Below are positions 12,701-22,525 of a DNA stretch of 64,000 nt, piece by piece (positions within the stretch are counted from its first letter, which is position 1; the number at the start of each line of letters is the position of its first letter). The position numbers and the translations under genes are program-made. The stretch is from Asterochloris sp. CNOR1 (lineage: Eukaryota; Chlorophyta; Trebouxiophyceae; Trebouxiales; Trebouxiaceae). Location of the stretch: positions 2,046,001 through 2,110,000 of the forward strand of contig OZ017759.1 of the NCBI GenBank assembly GCA_963969365.1, given 5' to 3'. The notes under the pieces were generated by a model. The model searched no databases, had not been told where the DNA came from, and worked only from the letters and a program-made list of their open reading frames with translations.

Positions 12701-15700
12701 CAGCTGGGGACTCTGCAGCCTGTTGTGTTTGATGGTGGCCTCTGACTTCCCCACTGAGATTGGCAGCTGTTGTGGCAGCTCATGTGCTTGATGGCTGCTG
12801 TTGAGGTGCGTCTCTGTGCACTTGACATCAATCATGGTCGGAAGCTGCGACGACCACCATGCAGCTGGCGTACATGGAGTGAGACTGCGCCACTGCTGTG
12901 GTGGTGCACCCCTTCTCACAAAAGAGCCCTTGCTGCTGATAGGTGCACCACCATGGCAGGCAGCGGGGTGACCGGTACAAGGCAGCAGGAGGCGCCTTGA
13001 CTGCACTCTTTGCTTGACAGTCCCTCCCTGTTGCAGTCCTAGTCCTGATGTAGCACCCTGTTCTCAGCTCACAGGTGCACCACCATGGTGGGCAGCTGGA
13101 TCACATGAAGTGTGGCTGCGCCACTGCTGTCGTGGTGCACCCCTTCTGACACAAAAGCCCATGGTGCTGACAGGTGCACCACCACGGGGGGCAGCTGGAG
13201 CATATGGGCAGCGGGCGCAGCGAGGAGCAGCGGGAGCAGGACGCCGGCCTGCTGCTGCACCTCAGCAAGGTGGGCTGCCGCTGCATCCCTGCTGAGGGGC
13301 CTCAGCAAAACTTGTCCAGGCTGCTGCTTGTGTGCGAGCCTGACATGTCAGCACATGCTTTGGGGCAGCAGGCTCTGCATGATAGTTACCAATGTGCCAC
13401 ATTCAGTGGCCAGCCCTGTTGTTCTGAACATGTACCTGGCCTGCCCGACGCCCCCACTGGTTCAACAGCAGGACACTGCAGTTGTGACAGGCACAGGCTG
13501 CAGCACAGCCCCAAGCCTGCCCCTCAAGATGCACTGGATGGCCCACAGCAGCATGTGTGAGCACTGCCAGATAACGCTCTGTGCCCCACAGGTCAACCCT
13601 GACGGCACTGCGCGAACGCTGGCGCCTGACGAGCCTGGCTTTCAGGACCAGGTGCTGGAGGCCCTGCAGAGCGTGCAGCAGGCCTACATGGCCTCCCAGG
13701 TGAGAAACCTCAAGGGTCCTACTGAGGAGTCACTGTGCTCGTGTCAGTCTCTGTTGCATCTTGACAAAAGATGCAGCGGTCGCATTGTGCTGGAGGCTCT
13801 CAGACAGAGCGTGCAGCAGGCCCACCTGGCCTCACAAGTGATCTGCGAGAGGTGCAGCAGCAGCTGGAGGAGGTCAAGCTTAGGGCTGACCTGCCACCTT
13901 GCATGTCAGGCAACCCATAGCCAGAGCAGCCCACTGGCGGGCAGAAGGTGAGAGGGATCAAGCTGCCACCCTGTTGTAGTGCTTTAATTCATCTCATCAG
14001 CCACAACTGTCATGCCAGTAGCAAATACCAGCAAGCTGAATGGTGTTCTTCAGGTAGCAGCATTGTTTTCCAGTGTGCAGGAGCTGCAACAGCTTGAGGA
14101 GGTCACCCAGGACAGTATTGCCATCAGTCTGCATATCAAGCAAACAGAGTCAGAGCAGCAGCCCCCTGGTGTGCAGGAGGAGCTGCAGCTGCTGAAGCAG
14201 ATCACCTTTCGGCTGGGTTGCCCCCCTAATCTCAGGTATCATCAACTGAAGCCCGAGCAGCAGATGCGCCCCTCTGATCTGCAGGAGGAGCTGCAGCAGC
14301 TGAAGGAGGTCAACTCGGGGCTGGAGGCACAGCTGGCACAGACGCTGGGGCAGGGGAGCAGTGGCCAGGCCAATGGCCTCCCGGGCGACAGCAATCCCAC
14401 GCTGCAGGCAGCTAATCTGGAGGTCAGTGCTGCTCTTTCATCCTTTCTAACTGGGGTGGCTCAGTTTTCAGGGGCCGCAAGCTGGTCAATGGCCTCCCAG
14501 GCATCAGCGACCCCAGAAACGTACAGCCAACTCAAAGTGGGCATTGCTTGTGACTTCTAAACTGTGTAGAACAGCTTGCAGGGGCAGTGGGTGGGCTCAA
14601 ATGATTTTGGCAGGCACTTTGGAGGTGGTCCCTCTTTCTACAGGCAGTGGCCACCCTGAGTGCATTGCTGCAAACATCACTTCATCATGTAGTCGCAGCA
14701 GTGTGGCGGAACTGGCAGGCAGGTGGCCACCCAGAGTGTGTTTATGGAACTGACATAGCTCAGCCAGTTGATGTGCTTGGCCCAGCTACTTAGTCAGGGG
14801 GCAGGCCATCAGCTTGTTGGTCAGGGGGCCAGGCCATCAAGCTCCCAGGTGGCAGCAACCCTGCGCTGCAGGTTGCTGAGCTGTGTGTGGGTGCCTGCTT
14901 ACCTCCTGGGTTGGACATAGCTGCAAGACTTTGCCTGTGATTGCTGCCTTGGGCTGCTGCTCTATGGTGCTGCTGCGTCTTGGCCCTGCCGGAACTTGGC
15001 TGTTTGTGCAACATTGTGGGTCCGTGGGAGGCTTCAGACTCTTGAACCAGCAAAAGTTGGGCGGTTGACAGGTCCCTTGCCACCATCTGTGCAAGTTTCT
15101 CTCTCGCTGTAGCTTTGTCTATATGCAGGCCTGCAATCAGGCCCAAATGCTGTGCAGCTGCTGCGTCGCACTGCATACCAATATCTGCCTGCTGCCCTAT
15201 GGCCAAGCACCTTCAGCTTTAGCCAGATATGGTGCTGCTGAACAGTTGCCAACATTAAAGTCTTTCTGTAGGCCAGCAACAGGGAGCTGGAGACTGTGCT
15301 GCTGCATGAGCGCCAGCGGGCAGAGAATTTCCTTGGAGACCTGAAAGCCTGTGTGCACAGCTTCCAGGCACATGCAGGTAGGTCCTGGCTTGTGGTGCGG
15401 GCCGGGCTCAGTCCCCACATCTGGAAGGGGTGTCTGCCTGTGTCTGGAAGAGGCGTCTGCTTGTCACTAGCATTCCAGGTGCATGCAGGTAGGTCTTTGT
15501 GGTTGCCGCGGGGCGGACATGCACACAGGTATGCCTGCATTGCAAGCGGTGTGTGCAGCCTGCGTCTTGAAGAGGTTGCTCCTTGCCACCAGCCTTCCTG
15601 GCAGATGCAGGTGGGGGCTGGTGTATGGGGCCAGGCATGCTTCTGGGTGCTGGATCTCCACCTGCGTTTGATGGAGGTATCTGCTTTAACCCCAGCCTGG

Positions 15701-16231
15701 GTGTTGGCAGACAGGCCAGCAGGCATGCGAGTGGGCGCTAGGCCTCGGTCTGCACTACAAAACTGCCAAGCAGCGCTGGATCTTCGCCTAGAATGCGAGA
15801 GGGGGCTCGAGTCTGCCATTAACCTGTGCCCTGAGGCCAGCAGGCATGCAGAGGTTGGCTTCCTCATTGAACCAGCATTCCATGATGCGAGGTGCTGCTG
15901 TCCTGTGAATGCTGGGCAGGGGGACCCACACAGCCAATGGGAAAGCTGGCCAGCTTGTCAGCCTGAGCTGCCAGTTTCTGAGCGGGCAAGCTGTGCCCAG
16001 AGGCCACAGAACGCACTGCATGCAAAGGTGCACAGACATGACGACTTGCATGTGCTGATCAGCATGCACTTCTGCTGTGCAGATATGGAGAGCCCGAGCC
16101 ATGAGGGGCTGCTGCAGTTGGTTGACTTCTGGCAGCAGCGCCTGCAGGCATATGAAGTGGGGGGTGTGCAGCCGCAGGCCAGTCCTGTCAACCAGGCTAT
16201 CGCGGGGCCCCAGGGTATCAAGCCTGAATAG
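9771..16231 (+). CDS. WRKY transcription factor
   Basis: Ten exons join in phase: 9771-9863, 10296-10465, 11126-11243, 11771-11891, 12454-12611, 13174-13269, 13592-13699, 14285-14422, 15272-15377 and 16083-16231, giving about 418 aa. The DNA-binding core [17 protein letters not shown] is followed by a zinc finger C-X5-C-X23-H-X1-H ending in GEHNH, the spacing of group II plant WRKY domains. The heptapeptide is WRKYGEK rather than the usual WRKYGQK. A basic stretch (KPRQGRKRQ) follows the finger and could be a nuclear signal. The N-terminus is Ala/Gln- then Gly/Met-rich. The C-terminal half is Gln/Glu/Leu-rich ([39 protein letters not shown]) and likely forms a coiled coil for dimerisation. 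It should bind W-boxes; a cluster lies upstream. The ATG at 9771 was chosen because it opens the first exon that joins in phase. Confidence 0.85.
11126..11891 (+). other. WRKY domain split by two introns
   Basis: The domain is encoded by the end of exon 2, exon 3 (11126-11243, 39 whole codons) and exon 4 (from 11771). One intron cuts the Arg codon just before the WRKY motif. The other falls directly after KYVQ between the two cysteines and the HNH histidines, at or next to the conserved VQR-type intron position of plant WRKY genes. Confidence 0.85.
12851..13105. repeat. Echoes of WRKY exon 13174-13269
   Basis: A unit running from the preceding intron into the acceptor side of exon 13174 is repeated upstream at about 12851-12970 and 13074-13105. 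Landmarks are CGCCACTGCTGT, GTGGTGCACCCCTTCT and AGGTGCACCACCA. The real acceptor at 13173 is the third such site. Confidence 0.8.
13787..14500. repeat. Echoes of WRKY coiled-coil exons
   Basis: 13787-13845 repeats the end of exon 13592-13699 including its donor (GTGCTGGAGGC, AGCGTGCAGCAGGCC). The segments near 13852-13880, 14076-14110 and 14175-14210 repeat the acceptor edge of exon 14285-14422 (GAGGAGCTGCAGCAGCTGAA). 14460-14500 repeats its tail (GGTCAATGGCCTCCCAGGC). Another tail-like copy lies near 14785-14880. Confidence 0.75.
15470..15625. repeat. Echoes of WRKY exon 15272-15377 donor edge
   Basis: The exon ends in TTCCAGGCACATGCAG and then GTAGGTC. Near copies occur at 15474-15495 (TTCCAGGTGCATGCAGGTAG) and 15595-15615 (TCCTGGCAGATGCAGGTGGG). 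Confidence 0.7.
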
Positions 16232-16654
16232 TGTTGTTGGCAACAAACCCCTCAAATTTGTGGATGTGGATGCCCCTGTCGCCCTTACTCTGCATGATCT
16301 GCTCACTCAACCTCTCATTGTTGAGTTTACATTCCCTGGCAAAGAAAGCAAAGGGATACACAAGCCAGAATCACCGTTGCTGTTCTCTCCAAGCTGACAT
16401 TGCCGTCTGGAGTAGTTGACAACCAGGTCAAAGAGGGCAGACATCATGATGTGCAAGGCGAGCTGGGGCTTTGTCTGTGCTCGCCCATCTGCCCCTTTGG
16501 CTGAGCTGCTGCTGTGTCAGATCGTGGGGCGTGCTGCACTGCGCACGCTGAGCTGTTCCTGCCTTCATTTGTCATGTTGAAGTCAGCATGAGCACTTCAG
16601 GTCTCACCCACGGGCGGGTATGCCTGCACTACGCCAGGCCACTGGGTGTCGCGC

Positions 16655-17582
16655 ATGAGCACCTTCATGTGTAAACAGCACACACCCCTGCACCCGCAGC
16701 ACCTCAGCTTCAGGCGCCCTGCAGACGCCGCCTCAGCAGCCCATGTTGGCTGCATCATATCGGTGCCTGCTATCCCCTCAGATTGCCAGCTTACCCACAA
16801 ACGTCGGCCGTTGGCTGGCTCTCCTGCTCAGCTGCTGGTGGCAGCCAGCTTCGTGTTGGCCCGCATCCTGATCACCCCTGGAGGACTTTTAGCCCGTTGC
16901 ATGTGCAGGCTGTCTTTTGCGCGCCACCATCAGCAGCCTGCCATATGCTGCTGGCAATGGCCCAGATTGAGCTGCACAGCCCCTGACTCCCGGACATGCA
17001 GCTCAAATTGAGCTCCTTCCCACCTGCAGGCTCTCCTGCAGCTGCTGGTGGCAGCCTGCCTGATGCTGCTCGTGGTGGGCCAGGCCAGCAACCTGCCCCC
17101 TGCACAGCCCCGAAGCCCCAACCCCCAGTACAAGACTGGCGAGCATGAGCCATATGCACCCAAAGATGTGGCTGTCACGATATCCCATGGCATCAGCTTC
17201 AAGCAGGACCCTGGCGCGGGTGAGCTCTGCACAGCTCTGCTGTTTGATCAGCGTGTGTCATTGCCTGTAGTCAGGGCCTTATGCCTTGGACTGCCTGTAG
17301 TTGTGGTCTGGCACATTTAAGGAACAGCCACACTGCTTTCTCAAGATCTTTGTTGCCATCAAGACCTTTGCAGCAGGCGTGCTGCACTCAACTGTTGTTT
17401 GTGCCCATGACCATAACGATGTCTTGGGGCTTCAGTCTTATCCAGGACCCTCAGCCATCTGTGCATGTCAAGCTTTGCTCTGTGCAGTCACTGTTAAGTG
17501 CAAGCTGCTGCTGTTGCAGGTGTTTGAGCATGCTGCAGTCAGCTCACAACTGGAGATGCCAATTGCTTCTCAGCAACGCTGA
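16655..17582 (+). CDS. Small membrane-anchored or secreted protein
   Basis: I do not recognise this gene. Exons 16655-16762 (36 codons from ATG) and 17030-17219 (63 codons plus one base) join in phase. Together they give a basic start, a hydrophobic segment (ALLQLLVAACLMLLVVG) that could be a signal anchor or signal peptide, then a Pro-rich linker and a polar stretch containing YKTGEHEPYAPKDVAVTISH. A third exon probably starts at 17519 after a CAG acceptor. In phase it reads GLSMLQSAHNWRC and stays open past 17582; a different frame stops at 17580-17582. The C-terminus is therefore unresolved. Echoes of exon 2 lie at 16820-16870 and 17405-17460. A TGTAA motif follows at 17634, and the gene converges on the glycosyltransferase. 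Confidence 0.45.
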
Positions 17583-17633
17583 GCGCTTTCAAGATTGTGG
17601 GGTTCCATCAGACCCTTTGAGATTGCACAATCT

Positions 17634-17638
17634 TGTAA
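17634..17638 (+). terminator. Candidate TGTAA polyadenylation signal
   Basis: TGTAA lies just 5' of the end of the convergent glycosyltransferase coding region. Green algae use TGTAA a few bases before the poly(A) site. Confidence 0.4.
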
Positions 17639-17654
17639 ACTTCAATGGCTTGTG

Positions 17655-20600
17655 CTAGACAATTTGTTTGCGCCAGAGCTCATAAGCGTTGGAGATGGCC
17701 TTTATCATGCTAGCTGAGGCCTCAATGCCATGCACAGCTGACCTCACGTGGGTGGAAACCATGTGGCGTAGCAGGACCTGCAGTACAAATGAGGGATAGG
17801 CTCGGCAGACCTGTATTGAGCATCAGTCACAGCAGTCTTGCAGCATCACGCACTGCAGCAAGACCATCTTTGGCATCAACAGAGTTGTGTAAGAGGTAAG
17901 CACTCCTGGGAGGTGAGCACGCAGCCAGAGCCAAAAGACAGGCAAGGAGTGAATGTCACTGTCTTGCCTGGGGTCAGGGGCGCCCTGCCACAGCAGACAC
18001 GTCTCAGCAAGCACCAGCGAGTGGCCGTGCAAAGGGGCAATGCAGCCCACCTGGCAGGAGGGATCACATCTCTTTGCCAGGGCCTCTGTAAGGGCATACA
18101 GCAGATGGCGTCCCTCGGCGCTGGGGGAGTCAAACATGCGGAGGTCACTGTGATAGAAGCTGAAGCCTGGGTCAGACACTGCCACGCCCAGCTGCCACAG
18201 GCAGATCATGATCAGTGCATCGCCGCCTGCAGCAAAGGGAGCGAGGATGTGTGGCAGCTGCGACATGACGCCCCTTGCCATCCAATCAACCTTCTGTTGG
18301 GCTGCTGCAAGATTGCAGAGCGGCAATCAAGCTTCTGTTTGGCTGCTGCAAAACTTCAAAGCGGGGCCCTCCCTGGGCTGCAAGTTTAGGGCCTTGAAGA
18401 CGCGACTTTTGTCGAGGCCGAGCAAGCATGAGCAGCCCATCATCAAGCATGCACGCACTCCTTGCCTGGAGCGCCCTCCTCGCTCTGCAGGCAAGCCTGC
18501 ATCTGCTCTGGGCTGATCCGCTCCATCAGCCCCACACTCATGATGACACCTGCAGACAACACGGCATTGTAGCCTAGGGCACGGCGCCTGCCAGCATCAC
18601 CAAGTGTATGCAGGCACCACCCTTGTCCTCCTGAGCATTCAATTATGGTTGGGGATCCAGAACGCAGCCTCCAAGCAGTTGGACAGCGCCCCTTCAGCTC
18701 ACCAGGCAACCTTACTGAGTAGCTTGGGCCTCACATGTTTCATTGTCAGGCATTCTGTGCAATCTCAGCCAGAATACCCAGACCTCAACTCATGCATCTC
18801 TGAGCTGAGGTCCTGTGTCCACACCTGCACCGCCGTGGATGCTGTGGGTGCAATGACCCCAGAGCAAGGTGCAAGCCAGTGCCGCCAGCTGGCAGCACAC
18901 CAGCACGGCTGCTCATTCCCCTATGGTCTCCAACTGTACCACCAAAGATGCTGCAGGCGCACATTCAGAGGGGCAGGGATGGCACCTGCACTGGGCAGTC
19001 TACCTGGAACTGCTGTCTACCAAACAGCATAGCAGGGGACGCTGGCAATGCAAGCTCAAGGGCTGGCCATGGCACCACCTCAGATTAGCAGGCAGCCAAG
19101 AACATTGCTTGAAATCAGCTTTCCTACCTGCACCGCCATGGATGCTGTAGGTGCGGTCCCCATGCCGCGGGATGGCGCAGGTCTCTGAGAAGAAGTGCTT
19201 GAGGTCTGGAGCCCCACAGAGCAGCTCAGGGGTGCAGGGGCAGCCCACCGGTGCGTCAAAGGGCCTCCAGCCGTCCTGGGCCATGAACTCTGCAGGGGAA
19301 CGCAGTGGGTGACCAGGCTGGCCCAGAAGTGCAGGGGGAGCCGACAGGCGCGTCAAGAGGTCCCCAGCTGTCCTGTGCCACGCAATTGGCAGGGCAGGGC
19401 ATGTCTCTTGCCAACCTAGGCCACACCTCAAGCAGGTGGCCCATCAGTGACAAGGAGAGCTGCACATGATGCGGCTGCACAGGTGGGGCTCAAGGAGGGG
19501 CTTCTGCCACGAGATGTCAGCAGGCTGCTGTGCATGACATCTGGCTAGAGAGAGAGACTGCCAGCGATTTGCTTAGCTAAAGTGCTGTACCAGCCTAGCC
19601 AAAAACATGGACCGCTGACCACAACAGCAACGGGGGGGGGGGGGGGGGGGGGGCTGATGGCTGCAGATCTGAGGTCTGGGTCAACATGCTTGCCACCTTC
19701 TGGTTTGTGGCCACACGGCAGGCAGCGGGGGGCGTTCAGGTTAGGCTGGTTGCCCACAGCTCCCTGCACATCACTCCACCAGAGGTTGTCTGCAGGCAGG
19801 CACTGACTCTGTGAGGCTGCAGTGTTTTGGGAATTGCAAAGGTGGGTGTCATGCAGCCAACATCAGGCACAGTGCCAGCAGTCACTGCCAGAGGCCCTGG
19901 CCCTGTCTTGCTTGACCTTGGCCTCCACAGTGCTCCCAGGCTGGACATCAAGTCATAATGGAGCCAGACACAGCTGACAAAACCTCTCATGCAGCAGACA
20001 AGGGCCGCCCACCTGAGATGAAGTAGGGCATGCCAGGGTCCAGATCCTTGACCAAATCAAGGACTCCATCAACAAACCAGAGAGTGTCATCATCGCCATA
20101 CAGCAGCCACTTGTATGGCCTGTCTGCGAAGGCCTGCACAAGGAGGCACTAGCTCACTCAGCAAGCAGCGGCTGCAGTGCAGCACTCAGGGCTCTCCATG
20201 GCTTGCCAGTGCAGGCCAGCTCAAGCGTGTGCCCGCCCGTGACCGCTGCTGCAGTCCTGGAGACGGCTTGCCGTCAGCAGCTGTGTCAGCATGTGACACG
20301 CTGCACTAATTGAAGGAGCATGTGGGCCAGTGGACGCTGCTGCAGTGTTGGCTTGCGGCCAATGGCCTGCACAGGTGGACAATATCTCTTGCTGCACAGC
20401 AAGGAGGCAGCTTGTCGCAGCGTCAGGGACTTGCAGCTGTCTCAGCAGGGAGCAGCCCTGCAGGCTGCGTCATCAGAGGCGGCTGTGCTGCCCACAGGTG
20501 TTCTGCAAATCAGTGCCAGCTGCATGGCCTCAGCCAAAGCTCCTGATACACATCCAAGCTGCCATGTCCAACAGGTTGATGCAAGCTGCGTTGCTAAGTA

Positions 20601-22208
20601 GCCTGCACTGGGTGCCATCTGCTGTCCAGCAAGCAAGAGCTCTGCATGATCTGGTGCATGGGGGACTGGGCTGGCCTGCCGCAACGCCATGTAGTAGGCC
20701 TTAGGCGCTAGGGGGGGCAGAACCATTGCACGTGGTGAGTACCTTGCCTCAAAGCCTGGTTCTAATGGGGGTGGGCTAGAAGGTGAGGGGCAAGCAGACT
20801 GCAGCCCTTCAGGGGGCCTCTGGCCGCCGCTGCAGGGCTCCCCCGAAGTGCCAGGTCACGCAAACAGCAGCAAAGTGTCTCCCAGATCACTTGCTTGCAC
20901 CATGACTCTGCCATTCACCTGGTGTGTCAGCCAAGCGGCATGGTTTTCACAAGCGCTATCTGTACAGGATGATCAAGTGCAAGGGCCATGCAGTGCCGTA
21001 GGGCAGCACGTGGGTCACCGGGTTGCTTGGCTGGCTTGTTGATATGTGATGCACCTCACCTGGGTGGGCTAGCTGTGGGACGGCACGAGCACAAAGGCTG
21101 CCCATGCGTCCTGTGGGTGCTTGGCGCGACAGCTGGCATGTTGCTGCGTGCTGCAAGTCTCACCTGGTGGGCCAGCCAGGGCACAAAGGCTGCCCGTGTG
21201 TCTCCAAGGTGCTTTGCTCGTAGGGGCACGTCATCTGGGTAGGCCACCCAGTACTCTCCAAACATGGCTCCCGTGCCCTGCTGCTGCTGTGCGAGGGCCT
21301 CGTCATTCACAGCCACCAGAGTCCTGATGCCCTGCAGGCAGTTGATATTGTTCTCCATTCAGGCAGTCTTGAGCCTGTCACACAGGTGTCTGCAGTCCTG
21401 AGACTGACACAGGGGATCTGCCTGACAACCTGATCGGGTGTTGTGTGCTGCCAATGCCACGGCTCAGGAACACTCTAGAAGTCGCCAGCATGTGGACTGC
21501 CAAGCTGTGCATGGTGCAGGCAGCAGCAGCCCAAACATGCTGTTGCTAGATCTGTGAATTTGCAAACAGTGCTTTTCATTTTGCTCGTTTGAGCCCTGCA
21601 ATGGCAAGCAGCAGCAACATATGCATACGGCACTCAGGAAGCGCCGGCCACCGGTGCCCAATTGGCAGGCACATGTGCTGCACCACTTGAACACTCTGCA
21701 GGCAACTCCGAAGCCTGCAGCTCACGCTGTGAGTCCCGCGCCACTGGCGCCCCGCGGCCACCACGGGCACATGCGCTGCATCAGCTGGCAGCGCGACCAC
21801 CAGGTCCTGCCTGGACACAGGGAATGCGCCAGCTGGCTTGCTCTCCTGTCCAATCACTGCTGCCTCTCCTGTGAACGAACCCTGAGAGCCTGCCGTGCCT
21901 GATGGATCGCTTGCCGCACTGCTCACAAGATCAAGCGGCTTCAGGCTGCTGTCCCCTGGGCCTTGGCCAGGCTGTTGCAGGGACTGCTGAGTTGCAGGCA
22001 CCTGATCAAATCTCTGCAAGAGCAGCACCTGCAAAGTCAGGGGCTTATCAACTGCAGGAGCCGGCGGCAGCCTCAGCCTGGCTTAGTGTCAGGTCATCAT
22101 CAAGCTTACCGAGAATCGGCCCAGTGCAAAGCATGTGAGTGCCACCACGGCGATCAATGCAATGTTGTACCACGGACTCTGCTTTCGCAACTTCACCCTG
22201 GGCAGCAT
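17655..22208 (-). CDS. Fringe-like (DUF604-type) Golgi glycosyltransferase
   Basis: Eight exons join in phase: 22110-22208, 21726-22028, 21164-21331, 20013-20133, 19128-19289, 18466-18549, 18051-18226 and 17655-17777, giving about 411 aa. Exon 1 encodes a type II signal anchor (MLPRVKLRKQ, then NIALIAVVALTCFALG). A Pro/Ser/Gln-rich stem follows in exon 2. The catalytic region contains KWLLYGDDDTLWFVD with the DDD metal and nucleotide-sugar motif, a GGAGG turn, and a GDALIMICLWQLGVAVSDPGF segment in the position of the conserved acceptor/acid region. This order is that of fringe-like transferases of plants (DUF604). It should transfer a sugar from a nucleotide sugar in the Golgi lumen; donor and acceptor are unknown. 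The junction between 18466 and 18226 fits best as a GC-AG intron. Confidence 0.8.
18812..18870. repeat. Echo of glycosyltransferase exon 5 donor edge
   Basis: This segment matches the exon 5 end at 19127-19160: ACCTGCACCGCC, then (G/A)TGGATGCTGT(G/A)GGTGC. It lies in the following intron in the same orientation. Confidence 0.75.
19330..19405. repeat. Echo of glycosyltransferase exon 5 acceptor edge
   Basis: This repeats 19225-19297 (GTGCAGGGG, GCGTCAA, CCAGC(C/T)GTCCTG, GCAGGG landmarks), lying about 105 bp away in the upstream intron. Confidence 0.8.
19632..19653 (+). repeat. Poly-G tract of 22 bases
   Basis: An uninterrupted run of 22 G lies within a glycosyltransferase intron. Its length is likely to be unreliable in any assembly. 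Confidence 0.95.
21055..21130. repeat. Echo of glycosyltransferase exon 3 donor edge
   Basis: The stretch CTCACCTGGGTGGGCTAGC, then GCACAAAGGCTGCCCATG and a TCC..GGTGCTT tail, copies the exon 3 border at 21158-21235 (CTCACCTGGTGGGCCAGCC, GCACAAAGGCTGCCCGTG). Confidence 0.85.
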
Positions 22209-22525
22209 CTGATCATCTGACACTGCACATGATCGTAGCTCCAGGGCGAGAAGTTTGACCGTCAAAGATGATGCAGCTCACAGTTTCCCAGCCAGGCCAG
22301 CTCCATGCAAGGAGGCCTGAGTTTGCCCATGCGCCCGCATGGCAGCACCTGCCTTTGCACAGCAGGATGGCACATGATCTACGCCAGCAGCCCTGGCCAG
22401 CATCCTCTCATCAGCGAACTCCAGTGTGCTGCTGCACCTCCCAGGTTGGTGCTGAAGTTCGTTAGTTACTGAAGCTGTGCCTGTAGCCATCAGGATTGTC
22501 CTGCAGCCTCAGCTCGCCGGCAGCC
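22209..22525. promoter_or_regulatory. Shared divergent promoter region, 317 bp
   Basis: This sits between the start codons of the glycosyltransferase (- strand) and the small conserved protein (+ strand). It must hold both core promoters unless the small gene has an upstream 5' exon. No clear TATA box is visible. Confidence 0.45.
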
